Source of the DNA: Pseudodonghicola xiamenensis DSM 18339
GTDB lineage: Bacteria > Pseudomonadota > Alphaproteobacteria > Rhodobacterales > Rhodobacteraceae
NCBI RefSeq assembly: GCF_000429365.1
Contig: NZ_AUBS01000030.1
Coordinates: forward strand, 1 to 49,574
Reading direction: 5' to 3'
Length of the DNA: 49,574 bases
Shown here: positions 34,381 to 42,815 of the stretch, piece after piece
Layout: each line of letters starts with the position of its first letter
How positions within the stretch are numbered: position 1 is the stretch's first letter
Position numbers and translations under genes: made by a program
Notes under the pieces: model-generated
The model's input: the letters and a program-made list of their open reading frames with translations, nothing else
Told to the model about the DNA's origin: nothing
Database searches by the model: none

Positions 34381-35961
34381 TTATTTCCGGCTGATCCGTT
34401 CGTCGGTATAAGGTTGATAGGGCGAATTGGCCGCCAGGTATTCGGCGGTCACATCGGCGAGATCGGGGCCGAAGTCATAGGCGTTCTTGTCATCGCCCGA
34501 GAACATCTTGTAACCGTCGCCGCCGTTGCGGACATAGTTATTGGTGACCGCCAGATAAGAGGCCTCCGGGTCGATCGGCACATAGCCGTCCTCGCTGGCG
34601 ACCAGCACCTCGGTGATGCGCCCGCCCATCGGCGGTTTCGTCGGATCCCAGGTGAAGGCCAGGCCCGAGACCTGGGGGAAGCGACCACCGCCCTCCTCGG
34701 CCTGCGACACCCCGCTTTCCAGCGCGTCGATGATGGTCTGGCCAGTGACCTCGAAGGTCGACAGCGTGTTCTGGAACGGCAGCACCGTCAGCACCTCGCC
34801 CATGGTGACATCGCCGGCGTCAATGCTGGCGCGCAGCCCGCCGCCATTGGTGATGGCGATGGACACGCCCTGATCGGCGACCCGGTCCAGCATGGCGTCT
34901 GCAACCAGATTGCCCATGGCGCATTCGCCGATCCGGCAGCTATCGCGCGACCCGTCGATCGTCGCGGCGGCACTGGCGATCACCTTGTTGCGGATTTCTT
35001 CTAGCGGGGCTGCCGCCTCCTTGACCCGGGCGCTGACTGCCGGATCCTCGGTGACGCTGGCGTCCATCACCAGCGGCTCGCCCTCGGCGGTGATCAGGTT
35101 GCCGGCATCATCGAAGGTGACGTTCAATTCGCCCAGGAACTTGCCATAGGCATAGGCCTGCACGATCGCCACCCCGTTCACCATGGTGGGATAGGGACCG
35201 GAGGCCTTGTCGGAGGTATTGCTGAGCAGCGTATGCGAATGGCCGCCGACGATCACGTCGACGCCCTTGGTTTCCGCCGCGATACGCTGGTCGACACCAT
35301 AGCCCGAATGGCTGAGCACGATGATCTTGTTCACGCCTTCGGCGGTCAGCCGATCGACCTCGGCCTGCACCGCATCGACCGGATCGGTGAAGATGATGTT
35401 CGGCCCGGGGCTAGAGAGTTCTGGGTTGTCCTGCGGTGTCAGCCCGATGATCCCCAGCTTTTCGCCACCGCGTTCGATTACCACCGATTTCTGCACCGGC
35501 CCGCCCTTCAGCGCCGGTTCACCGCTGAGATCGGCGTTCGCCATCAGCACCGGGAACTTCACCAGTTCCAGAAAGCTGGCCAGCACCTCGGGCCCGTTAT
35601 CGAATTCGTGGTTGCCCACCGCCATGGCGTCATAGCCGAAGCGGTTCATCAGCTCGGCCGCAAGCTTGCCGTGATAGTAGCTATAGAACAGCGAGCCCTG
35701 GAACTGATCGCCGGCATCGAGCAGCACATAGGTATTGCCTGCGGCCTTGGCCGCCGAGATAGCGGACGACAGCCGGGCCGAGCCGCCAAAGCATTTGCCA
35801 GCCTCGTTATCCCCGGCCGAACAGCCACTGTCGTATTTGCTGATGGGTTCGAAACGGGAATGAAAATCGTTGGTATGAAGAATGGTCAGCTTGTAATCGG
35901 CGGACGCGGCCCCGGCGCTGAGCGCCAGCAGCGCGGCGGAGGCAAAAAGGCGAAACGACAT
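34381..35961 (-). CDS. periplasmic 5'-nucleotidase / metallophosphoesterase
   Basis: A 526-residue exported enzyme of the UshA/5'-nucleotidase family. The signal peptide is about 1-21 (SAGAASA). The calcineurin-like metal site is spelled by LHTNDFHSR, LLDAGDQFQGS, VGNHEFDNG and VGGHSHTLL (about 28-235). The C-terminal substrate domain (about 330-520) has ITNGGGLRASID and LPFQNTLSTFEVTG. It would hydrolyse nucleotides or sugar nucleotides in the periplasm for phosphate and nucleoside salvage. A Cys pair in DSCRIGECAMGNL is present. Single gene with its own terminator. Confidence 0.93.
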   Translation of the reverse strand: MSFRLFASAALLALSAGAASADYKLTILHTNDFHSRFEPISKYDSGCSAGDNEAGKCFGGSARLSSAISAAKAAGNTYVLLDAGDQFQGSLFYSYYHGKLAAELMNRFGYDAMAVGNHEFDNGPEVLASFLELVKFPVLMANADLSGEPALKGGPVQKSVVIERGGEKLGIIGLTPQDNPELSSPGPNIIFTDPVDAVQAEVDRLTAEGVNKIIVLSHSGYGVDQRIAAETKGVDVIVGGHSHTLLSNTSDKASGPYPTMVNGVAIVQAYAYGKFLGELNVTFDDAGNLITAEGEPLVMDASVTEDPAVSARVKEAAAPLEEIRNKVIASAAATIDGSRDSCRIGECAMGNLVADAMLDRVADQGVSIAITNGGGLRASIDAGDVTMGEVLTVLPFQNTLSTFEVTGQTIIDALESGVSQAEEGGGRFPQVSGLAFTWDPTKPPMGGRITEVLVASEDGYVPIDPEASYLAVTNNYVRNGGDGYKMFSGDDKNAYDFGPDLADVTAEYLAANSPYQPYTDERISRK

Positions 35962-36056
35962 CGGATTCCTCTCCGTCGGGTTGATATGGCGAAAGCTTGC
36001 CCCGCGCCCAATCCCAAGTCAAAGCGTGTCTTTCGCGGAAGTTCTCGCCCCCGAGC

Positions 36057-36083
36057 TGTCACAAATCCACCGCCCGGATCGTC
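36057..36083 (+). promoter_or_regulatory. ECF41-type promoter (TGTCACA-N16-CGTC)
   Basis: TGTCACA at 36057-36063 and CGTC at 36080-36083 are separated by exactly 16 bp. This is the promoter consensus published for ECF41 sigma factors. It lies 37 bp before the carboxymuconolactone-decarboxylase-like gene, whose downstream partner is an ECF41 sigma factor, so the sigma factor very probably drives this operon itself. Confidence 0.85.
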
Positions 36084-36119
36084 ATCATTTCTGTTAGACA
36101 AGATGAGGAAGCTGCGATC

Positions 36120-36575
36120 ATGAACGAACGACTGAGTTATTACAAAGCCTCACCCGAGGCGCTGGCGGCCATGCGGGCGCTGGAGGAGGCGACGCAGGGG
36201 CTGTCGATCCCGCTTCGTTTGCGCGAGTTGGTCAAGATGCGGGTGTCGCAGATTAATGGTTGCGCCTATTGCCTGAACATGCATGCGCCCGACGCGCGGG
36301 CGGCGGGGGTGTCGCAACAACAGCTCGACGTGCTGGCGGCCTGGCGCGAAAGCCCGGCTTTTGACGCCCGCGAACGCGCCGCACTTAGCTGGGCCGATGC
36401 GCTGACCCGGCTGGAAAGTTCAGGAGCGCCGGATGCGGATTACGCCACGCTGACCGCCGCCTTCAGCCCGCGCGAATGCGTGGATCTGACGCTGGTGATC
36501 AATGCGATCAACGCCTGGAACCGCTTTGCGGTGGGCTTCCGGTCAGTGCATCCGATGCGCAAAGATGCCGCCTGA
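36120..36575 (+). CDS. carboxymuconolactone decarboxylase/AhpD-family protein
   Basis: A 151-residue alpha-helical protein with the AhpD-like redox motif Cys48-x-x-Cys51 and His55 (INGCAYCLNMHAPDAR). AhpD-like members act as peroxidase-cycle thiol reductants or hydroperoxidases. The ATG at 36120 is 37 bp after a perfect ECF41 promoter. The downstream sigma gene starts inside this gene's last codons (overlap 36565-36575). CMD-family proteins are among the standard ECF41 partner genes. Confidence 0.92.
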   Translation: MNERLSYYKASPEALAAMRALEEATQGLSIPLRLRELVKMRVSQINGCAYCLNMHAPDARAAGVSQQQLDVLAAWRESPAFDARERAALSWADALTRLESSGAPDADYATLTAAFSPRECVDLTLVINAINAWNRFAVGFRSVHPMRKDAA

Positions 36576-37458
36576 TCCGCGCCTGCCCCTGTTCCTGAGC
36601 GAGCGCCGCCGCCTGGCGGGGCTCGCCTATCGCATGACGGGATCGGTCGCCGATACCGAGGATATCCTGCAACAAACCTGGCTGCGTTTCGCCGCACAAC
36701 CGCTTGAGGCGATCGAGACGCCGCCGCGCTGGCTGCGGGCCGTGGTGACGCGGCTCTGCCTCGATCACCTGAAATCCGCCCGGCACCGGCGTGAAAGCTA
36801 TGTCGGTGCCTGGTTGCCCGACCCGCTGGTGCGGAACAGCGCGCCGGATGCCGAACAGGACTGGATGGTAACCGAGGATGTCAGTATCGCACTGATCCTG
36901 ACGCTCGATACCCTGACGCCGGACATGCGGGCGGCCTTCCTGCTGCGCGATGCCTTCGATTACGGCTTCGAGGAGATCGCGCAAGCGATCGACAAGACGC
37001 CCGCGGCCTGCCGTCAACTGGTATCGCGCGCTCGCAAACGCCTGGCCGGGGCCGCGCCCCCTGCCCGCCCTGCACAGCCGGATCAAGCGGCCCCGATCGT
37101 CGCCGCCTTCTGGCACGCCAGCCGAACCGGCGATATGCGGGCGCTGCTTGATCTCTTCGCCGAGGAGATCGAGGTACGCACCGATGGCGGCGGCAAGGTG
37201 CCGGCGGCGATCAACGTGCTGCATGGGCGCCGGAGGGCAGCGGGGCTGTTCGCCGGGCTCGGGCGCAAACGGCCGCTGCCGCCGCCGCCACTGCCGCCAA
37301 TCCGCACGATCAACGGCGCCCCGGGCTTTGTGACGCGGGAGCCGGGCAATGTGCTGCAAACCACCGCCCTGGAGATCCGAGGCAACCGGATCGTGGCCGT
37401 CTGGATCGTCCGAAACCCTGATAAGCTGAGACATCTACCATGCGGCGCGATGCCCTAG
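36565..37458 (+). CDS. ECF41-family RNA polymerase sigma factor with SnoaL-like C-terminal domain
   Basis: A 297-residue extracytoplasmic-function sigma factor. Sigma-2 is about 8-75 (RMTGSVADTEDILQQTWLRF), sigma-4 about 108-165 (LLRDAFDYGFEEIAQAIDKT), and a SnoaL-like domain (about 172-297) serves as a built-in regulator instead of an anti-sigma factor. The three ECF41 signatures are present: WLPDPL between the sigma domains, DGGGK near 216 and NPDKL near the end. ATG 36565 is inside the end of the CMD gene, so the two are coupled. It should recognise the promoter at 36057-36083. Its TAG overlaps the stop of the convergent TetR gene. Confidence 0.95.
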   Translation: MPPDPRLPLFLSERRRLAGLAYRMTGSVADTEDILQQTWLRFAAQPLEAIETPPRWLRAVVTRLCLDHLKSARHRRESYVGAWLPDPLVRNSAPDAEQDWMVTEDVSIALILTLDTLTPDMRAAFLLRDAFDYGFEEIAQAIDKTPAACRQLVSRARKRLAGAAPPARPAQPDQAAPIVAAFWHASRTGDMRALLDLFAEEIEVRTDGGGKVPAAINVLHGRRRAAGLFAGLGRKRPLPPPPLPPIRTINGAPGFVTREPGNVLQTTALEIRGNRIVAVWIVRNPDKLRHLPCGAMP

Positions 37459-38057
37459 GCGGTATGCCCCCAGCCCCGCACCAGCACCCGCGCGAGCGCC
37501 ACCGGATCGGCATCGAGCTGCCCGGTCAGCAGATGCAACCAGGCCATGGCCATCACCGCACGGGCCATATCGGCGACAGGAAGGTCCTGGGCCAATTCGC
37601 CACGGGCAGCAGTACGGCCGATCACCTCGGTCAGGCTTGCCAGACGCTCCTTCCGAAAGGTCTCCAGCGCCTCTGCCAACTCCGGATCGCTCTGGGCCGC
37701 CGCGACGATATGCCGAAAGAGCGCGCCTTCGGGGCGTTTCCAATACGCGAAGAGCAACCGCAGCACTGCCGCCATATCGCCTTCGAGCGTGCCAGTGTCG
37801 GGGTAGCCATCGGTCTGTTTCTGCCGCTCATAAACCGCCAGCAGCAATGCCCCCCGGGTCGGCCACCAGCGGTAGACCGTCGCCTTGCCGGCCCGTGCCC
37901 GACGCGCCACCGCCTCCATCGTCAGCGCCCCGATACCGCCTTCGTCGACGATGGCGCCCGCCGCGTCGAGGATCGCCACCTCTGTCGCCGGATTGCGCCG
38001 CGCCCCGATGGAACCGCGTTTTCCAGCACATGCGTCGCCCCCGTCACTTTTCGCCAT
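37455..38057 (-). CDS. TetR/AcrR-family transcriptional repressor
   Basis: A 200-residue regulator. The N-terminal helix-turn-helix is about residues 20-68 (EVAILDAAGAIVDEGG, LTMEAVARRARAGKATVYRW), followed by an all-helical ligand-binding domain. ATG 38057 is chosen because it gives a normal TetR N-terminus; frames further upstream would run over the operator. It diverges from a small membrane protein gene, with a perfect 16-bp palindrome in between, so it probably represses both. Effector unknown. Confidence 0.92.
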   Translation of the reverse strand: MAKSDGGDACAGKRGSIGARRNPATEVAILDAAGAIVDEGGIGALTMEAVARRARAGKATVYRWWPTRGALLLAVYERQKQTDGYPDTGTLEGDMAAVLRLLFAYWKRPEGALFRHIVAAAQSDPELAEALETFRKERLASLTEVIGRTAARGELAQDLPVADMARAVMAMAWLHLLTGQLDADPVALARVLVRGWGHTA

Positions 38058-38094
38058 TCCCGCCCCTTTACTTTCGCCCGACCTGCCACATACT

Positions 38095-38110
38095 AACGGA
38101 ACGTTCCGTT
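38095..38110. promoter_or_regulatory. perfect 16-bp palindrome, TetR operator candidate
   Basis: AACGGAACGTTCCGTT is fully self-complementary and lies in the 83-bp gap between tetR (38057) and the small membrane protein gene (38141). Position, symmetry and length are those of a TetR-family operator. Confidence 0.75.
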
Positions 38111-38140
38111 TCATTAAAGGGAAATCCAGAGGGAAACCCG

Positions 38141-38377
38141 ATGTCCACCACCTCTCCTCCTCCCCAGCTGACACCGCGCCCGTCGCGGTTCCGCTTCGCG
38201 CTTTTCGTCTTCTGTGGCGTCTACCCTCTGGTCACAGCACTGCTCTATGCGCTGATCCCGCTGACCCGGGATTGGGAAATCTGGCAGCGCAACCTGGTCA
38301 TGGTGCCGATCATCGTGGCCTGCATGGTCTATGTGATCATCCCGCAAATCCAGCGCCGCTGCGCCCGCTGGATGTAG
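38141..38377 (+). CDS. small two-helix membrane protein under TetR control
   Basis: A 78-residue protein with a Pro/Ser-rich N-terminus and two hydrophobic helices (about 21-42 and 52-70), joined by a short loop containing TRDWEIWQRN. The ATG is preceded by GAGGG. It resembles DUF2798-type small membrane proteins, often found beside TetR regulators, but the family call is tentative. Its divergent TetR neighbour and the shared palindrome indicate that expression is induced by a ligand. Confidence 0.75.
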   Translation: MSTTSPPPQLTPRPSRFRFALFVFCGVYPLVTALLYALIPLTRDWEIWQRNLVMVPIIVACMVYVIIPQIQRRCARWM

Positions 38378-38429
38378 CAGCCACCCGCCGGGGATTGACC
38401 GTGGCCGCATTCCCCGGCAGATGATCCTC

Positions 38430-38768
38430 ATGCTGATCTACAAGATTTTCCGCGCCAATGAATGGGCCGCCCTGCAAGCCGCGGGCGAGACCACGGGCGC
38501 GCCGGTGGATGTGGCGGACGGTTTCGTCCATTTCTCCACCGCCGAACAGGCCGCCGAAACGGCAGCCAAACATTTCGCCGGAGCCGAGGGGCTGGTGCTG
38601 CTGGCCTGCGAGGCCGACACCATGGGCGAGGCGCTGAAATGGGAGGTCTCGCGCGGCGGCGCGCTGTTCCCGCATCTCTACCGACCGCTGCAGATGGACG
38701 ATGTGCTCTGGTCCGCATCACTGCCGCTGATCGAGGGCCGCCACCAGTTTCCGGAGCAGATGCAATGA
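38430..38768 (+). CDS. DUF952 domain-containing protein
   Basis: A 112-residue cytosolic protein of the DUF952 family, with the typical beginning MLIYKIFRANEWAALQAAGE, the DGFVHFSTAEQAAETAAKHF core and GALFPHLYRPL. The family is related to glutathione-transferase-like or ADP-ribosyl folds by some accounts, but has no proven function. ATG 38430 is preferred to ATG 38421 because family members begin at MLIYKI; neither has a clear ribosome site. It overlaps pyrD (ATGA). Confidence 0.88.
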   Translation: MLIYKIFRANEWAALQAAGETTGAPVDVADGFVHFSTAEQAAETAAKHFAGAEGLVLLACEADTMGEALKWEVSRGGALFPHLYRPLQMDDVLWSASLPLIEGRHQFPEQMQ

Positions 38769-39823
38769 GGTTGATCGACCGCGCAGGCCTTGCGATCCTG
38801 CACCGTTTCGACCCTGAGGTGGCGCATGGGCTGTCGCTCAAGGCGCTGAATGCCGGGCTGGTTCCCGGCTCCGGCCCGGTGACGTCGGCGCGCCTGCAGA
38901 CACGTCTGGCAGGGCTCGATCTGGCCAATCCCATCGGCCTTGCCGCCGGGCTCGACAAGAATGCCGAGGCGCTGGCGCCGCTGGCACGCTGCGGTTTCGG
39001 CTTTCTCGAAGTCGGTGCCATCACGCCCCGACCACAGCCCGGCAACCCCAAGCCGCGCTTGTTCCGGCTGGATCAGGACCGCGCCGCGATCAACCGCTTC
39101 GGCTTCAACAACGGCGGCATGGAGGCGGTGCTGCCGCGCCTGACCGCCCGGCCACGCGACCTGCCCGTCGGCCTCAACCTCGGGGCCAACAAGGACAGTG
39201 AGGACCGCGCCGGCGATTTCGCCCGGGTGCTGAGCCATTGCGGCGCAGAGCTTGATTTCGCCACCGTCAACGTCTCCTCCCCGAATACCGAAAAGCTGCG
39301 CGATCTGCAGGGCAAGGCGGCACTGACCGCGCTGCTGTCCGGCGTGATGGCGGCCCGCGATGCGTTGGAGCGGCCGATCCCGGTGTTCCTCAAGATTGCC
39401 CCGGATCTGAGCGAGGCCGAGATCGCCGATATTGCCGATGTCGCCCGCGAGACGCGGGTCGATGCGGTGATCGCCACCAATACCACCCTGTCGCGTGAGG
39501 GGCTGAAAAGCCCGCATCGCGATCAGGCAGGAGGCCTCTCCGGCGCGCCGCTGTTCGAGAAATCGACCCGGGTGCTGGCCCGGCTGAGCCTGTTGACGGA
39601 CGACCAAATCCCGCTGATCGGCGTGGGCGGCATCGCCTCGGCCGAAGATGCCTATGCCAAGATCCGCGCCGGCGCCTCGGCCGTGCAGCTTTACACCGCG
39701 CTGATCTATCAGGGCATGGGGCTCGTCGCGCAAATCGCCCAAGGGCTCGATGCGCTTCTCGCCCGGGATGGGTTCGGCAATGTGGCCGAGGCGGTGGGCA
39801 CCGCAAGAGAGGATTGGCTATGA
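38765..39823 (+). CDS. pyrD: quinone-dependent dihydroorotate dehydrogenase
   Basis: A 352-residue class 2 enzyme that oxidises dihydroorotate to orotate with FMN and membrane quinone, step four of pyrimidine synthesis. The N-terminal helical membrane-association segment (about 1-40) marks class 2. The catalytic Ser is in NVSSPNT; FMN contacts include AAGLDKNAEAL, FGFNNGG and LIGVGGIASAEDAY. ATG 38765 overlaps the DUF952 stop, and its own stop overlaps the next gene (ATGA), so three genes are coupled. Confidence 0.96.
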   Translation: MRLIDRAGLAILHRFDPEVAHGLSLKALNAGLVPGSGPVTSARLQTRLAGLDLANPIGLAAGLDKNAEALAPLARCGFGFLEVGAITPRPQPGNPKPRLFRLDQDRAAINRFGFNNGGMEAVLPRLTARPRDLPVGLNLGANKDSEDRAGDFARVLSHCGAELDFATVNVSSPNTEKLRDLQGKAALTALLSGVMAARDALERPIPVFLKIAPDLSEAEIADIADVARETRVDAVIATNTTLSREGLKSPHRDQAGGLSGAPLFEKSTRVLARLSLLTDDQIPLIGVGGIASAEDAYAKIRAGASAVQLYTALIYQGMGLVAQIAQGLDALLARDGFGNVAEAVGTAREDWL

Positions 39824-40164
39824 TCGACTATTGGCACAACCCGCGCTGTTCGAAATCGCGCGAGGGGCTGGCTCTGCTGGAGGGGAAAGGTGCGGTTCTG
39901 AAGGTGCGGCGGTATCTGGAAGACGCCCCGAGCCTAGAGGAGCTGACAGCCGCACGCGCCGCTCTCGGCAATCCGCCGGTGATCGAGATGATGCGCCCCA
40001 AGGAGGCGAAGTTCAAGGAACTCGGCCTGTCGAAGAGCGACAGCGATGAGACGCTGCTGGCGGCGATGGCGGCGAACCCGGTTCTGATCGAACGGCCCCT
40101 GGGCATCTCGGGCGATCGCGCGGTGATCGGGCGGCCGCCGGAAAAGCTGTTGGAGCTGCTCTGA
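39820..40164 (+). CDS. ArsC/Spx-family thioredoxin-fold protein
   Basis: A 114-residue protein of the arsenate reductase (ArsC/YffB) family. The active-site Cys is in YWHNPRCSKSREGL (about residue 10). The C-terminal IERPLGISGDRAVIGRPPEKLLELL region is typical. True ArsC reduces arsenate with glutaredoxin; without ars genes nearby a general thiol function is possible. It is coupled to pyrD (ATGA) and ends before an intergenic repeat and a bidirectional terminator. Confidence 0.9.
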   Translation: MIDYWHNPRCSKSREGLALLEGKGAVLKVRRYLEDAPSLEELTAARAALGNPPVIEMMRPKEAKFKELGLSKSDSDETLLAAMAANPVLIERPLGISGDRAVIGRPPEKLLELL

Positions 40165-40188
40165 GCCGGTGATGTCGCGCTGAGTGCT

Positions 40189-40250
40189 GGGGGGCTCCGC
40201 CCCCACGGCCTTCGGCCTCCCCCGGGATATTTGGGGCCAGAAAAAGAAGA
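40189..40250 (+). repeat. intergenic repeat, copy 3
   Basis: GGGGGGCTCCGCCCCC hairpin, CGGCCTTCGGCC-type hairpin, then CCCCCGGGATATTTGGGGCC and AGAAAAAGAAG. Same three-part plan as 16076-16143 and 32896-32969. It lies between the arsC-like stop and the terminator. Confidence 0.65.
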
Positions 40251-40284
40251 AAAGGCGCGCCGGACCACCGGACGCGCCTTTTTT
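40250..40284. terminator. bidirectional intrinsic terminator between arsC-like and mraY genes
   Basis: AAAAGGCGCG pairs with CGCGCCTTTT around an inner CCGG-ACCA-CCGG, followed by a T-run on the + strand; on the reverse strand the leading A-run supplies the T-tract. It terminates both the pyrD operon (+) and the dcw cluster (-), which end facing each other here. Confidence 0.88.
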
Positions 40285-40303
40285 CTGCAGGGCCGTGACG
40301 CGC

Positions 40304-41386
40304 TCAGCGCACCTTGAGCGTCGCGAGGCCGATCATCGCCAGGATCAGAGAGATGATCCAGAAGCGGATCACCACAGTGGGCTCTGACCAGCCCTTCTTT
40401 TCGTAATGGTGGTGAATCGGTGCCATCAGGAAGACCCGGCGACCTGTGCGTTTGAAGTAGAGCACCTGAATGATCACGCTGAGCGCCTCGACCACGAAGA
40501 GGCCACCGACAACGGCGAGGACCAGTTCGTGTTTGGTCGCGACCGAGATCGCCCCCAGAGCGCCGCCCAGGGCAAGGCTGCCGGTATCGCCCATGAAGAC
40601 GGCCGCCGGTGGCGCATTATACCACAAGAAGCCGAGCCCGGCGCCGAAGAGGGCGGCAGTGAAGATCAGCAGTTCACCGGTGCCGGGCACGTAATGAACA
40701 TCGAGATATTCGGTGAAGTCGATCCGCCCCACCGCATAGGCGATGATGCCGAGCGTACCGGCGGCGATCATCACCGGCATGATCGCCAGCCCGTCGAGCC
40801 CGTCGGTCAGGTTCACCGCGTTGGCGGCCCCCACGATGACGATGACGACGAAGGGGACATAGAAATAGCCCAGGTTGATCAGCACGTTCTTGAAGACCGG
40901 CAGCGCAAGCTGGTTCTGGAGATCAGCCGGATGGCTCCAGCCCGCCCAGAAGGCCGCGATCACCGCGATGATAACACCCAGGGCCAGCCGCAGCTTGCCC
41001 GGCACTCCCTTGGTATTCTGCCTGGAGACCTTGGCATAATCATCGGCGAAGCCGATCAGCGCGAAGGCCAGCGTCACGAAGAGCACCAGCCAGACGAAGG
41101 AATTGTCGAGCCGCGCCCAGAGCAATGTCGCGGTGACGAGTGAGCCGACGATCAACAGCCCCCCCATGGTCGGCGTACCGGCCTTGGACAGGTGGCTTTG
41201 CGGGCCATCGTCGCGGATCGGCTGGCCCTTGCCCTGTTTCTTGCGCAGCACGTCGATCAGCGGCCGGCCGAACATGAATCCGAACACCAGCGCCGTCAGA
41301 AACGCCCCGCCCGCGCGGAAGGTGATATAGCGAAACAGGTTGAAGAAATCCCCCCCGTCCGACAGCGCGGTCAACCAATAGAGCAT
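40304..41386 (-). CDS. mraY: phospho-N-acetylmuramoyl-pentapeptide transferase
   Basis: A 360-residue, ten-helix membrane enzyme that transfers phospho-MurNAc-pentapeptide to undecaprenyl phosphate, making lipid I. Conserved motifs are GFADDYAKV (catalytic Asp pair), NAVNLTDGLDGLA, MGDTGSLALGG and the cytoplasmic APIHHHYEKKGWSE. It is the last dcw gene here, 16 bp after murF, and is followed by a terminator; murD, ftsW and murG are not adjacent. Confidence 0.97.
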   Translation of the reverse strand: MLYWLTALSDGGDFFNLFRYITFRAGGAFLTALVFGFMFGRPLIDVLRKKQGKGQPIRDDGPQSHLSKAGTPTMGGLLIVGSLVTATLLWARLDNSFVWLVLFVTLAFALIGFADDYAKVSRQNTKGVPGKLRLALGVIIAVIAAFWAGWSHPADLQNQLALPVFKNVLINLGYFYVPFVVIVIVGAANAVNLTDGLDGLAIMPVMIAAGTLGIIAYAVGRIDFTEYLDVHYVPGTGELLIFTAALFGAGLGFLWYNAPPAAVFMGDTGSLALGGALGAISVATKHELVLAVVGGLFVVEALSVIIQVLYFKRTGRRVFLMAPIHHHYEKKGWSEPTVVIRFWIISLILAMIGLATLKVR

Positions 41387-41402
41387 TTAGCCGGTCCTAT
41401 CC

Positions 41403-42815
41403 TTACGTCTTGTCACCCGAAAACGCGCCCCCTTGGCCGATTCCGCGCAACCCGTCAACGAGTTTCGCCACCTCCATGCTGAGCGAGCCTTTCGCCAGCA
41501 CGACATCGCCGGGCCGTATCAGCGCCGGAAGCTCGGTGGCAAGCTCGGCACTGGTGGCGGTATAGAGCCCGCGTTTGTCCCGTGGCAGCGCGGCGTAGAG
41601 CGCCCCCATCAGCGGGCCGACACAATGCACCACGTCGATCTGCGCCATCGCCGGCAGGCTGGCGAGCCCGGCGTGAAGCGCCGCGGCCTGCGGCCCCAGT
41701 TCCTTCATGTCGCCCAGGCAGGCGATCCGGCGCCCGGCCGCCTCGGGTTCTATCGTCGCCAGAACCGCCAGGGCTGCGGCCATGGAGACCGGATTGGCGT
41801 TATAGGAATCATCCAGCAGCGTCAGCTCGCCGCCGGGAATCGCGATCCGTTCGCGGGCCCCGCGCCCCCGATAGGGCGACCAGCGCGGCAGACTGTCGAT
41901 GATCTTGCCGGGCTCGGCGCCAAGTGCCGTGGCCGCAGCCAGTGCCCCCAGCGCATTCATCGCGAAATGCCGCCCCGGCGTGGCAAGACGGAACAGCACC
42001 GGGCCGAAGGGCGCCTCGGCCCGCACCTCGGTCTGATCGCCATCGACCTCGGCAGCGATCAGCCGGTAATCGGTCGCCCGCCCGCCAAAGCCCAGGGCGG
42101 GGACGTTCAGCGCGCGCGCGTGTTCGAAAAGGATCGGTGATTCATCGAGATCGGCGTTCAGCACCGCCACCCCGCCCGGTTCCAGCCCATCGAGGACCGA
42201 TGCCTTTTCACGGGCGATATCCCCGACACTGTCGAATGCCTCGAGATGCGCCGGCGCCACCGTGGTGATCAGCGCCACATGCGGCCGTGTCATCCGGGCC
42301 AGCGGCGCAATCTCTCCGGGGTGGTTCATACCGATCTCGATCACCGCGAAACGGGTGTCGCGCGGCATCCGCGCCAGGGTCAAGGGCACACCCCAGTGGT
42401 TGTTGTAGCTGGCAACGCTGGCATGGGTGGCGCCCTGATCCGACAGAACCCGCAGCAGCATCTCCTTGGTCGAAGTCTTGCCGACAGACCCGGTGATCGC
42501 CACCACCCGCGCCCCGGTCCGGGCCCGCGCGGCCAGCCCCAGCGCCTCGAGCGCCTTCAGCACATCCTCGACGATCAGCAGCGGAGCATCCGCGGCCACC
42601 CCTTCGGGGATATGGCTGACCAGAGCCCCGCCGGCCCCGGCCCGCAGCGCCTGGGCAACGAAATCATGGCCATCACGCGCCGCCTTGAGCGCCACGAAGA
42701 GATCGCCCGTCTCCAATGTGCGAGTGTCGATGGAAACCCCGGTGACCGACCAGTCGCCGATCACCCGGCCACCAGTGGCCGCCGCCGCCTCTGCCGCAGT
42801 CCAGAGCGCGGTCAT
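41403..42815 (-). CDS. murF: UDP-MurNAc-tripeptide:D-Ala-D-Ala ligase
   Basis: A 470-residue Mur ligase that adds D-Ala-D-Ala to UDP-MurNAc-tripeptide. The three Mur domains are in order: uridine-binding (about 1-95), ATPase with P-loop ITGSVGKTSTKE (about 107-118), and C-terminal domain with LLDDSYNANPVSMAAAL. Its ATG overlaps the murE stop by four bases. Confidence 0.96.
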   Translation of the reverse strand: MTALWTAAEAAAATGGRVIGDWSVTGVSIDTRTLETGDLFVALKAARDGHDFVAQALRAGAGGALVSHIPEGVAADAPLLIVEDVLKALEALGLAARARTGARVVAITGSVGKTSTKEMLLRVLSDQGATHASVASYNNHWGVPLTLARMPRDTRFAVIEIGMNHPGEIAPLARMTRPHVALITTVAPAHLEAFDSVGDIAREKASVLDGLEPGGVAVLNADLDESPILFEHARALNVPALGFGGRATDYRLIAAEVDGDQTEVRAEAPFGPVLFRLATPGRHFAMNALGALAAATALGAEPGKIIDSLPRWSPYRGRGARERIAIPGGELTLLDDSYNANPVSMAAALAVLATIEPEAAGRRIACLGDMKELGPQAAALHAGLASLPAMAQIDVVHCVGPLMGALYAALPRDKRGLYTATSAELATELPALIRPGDVVLAKGSLSMEVAKLVDGLRGIGQGGAFSGDKT

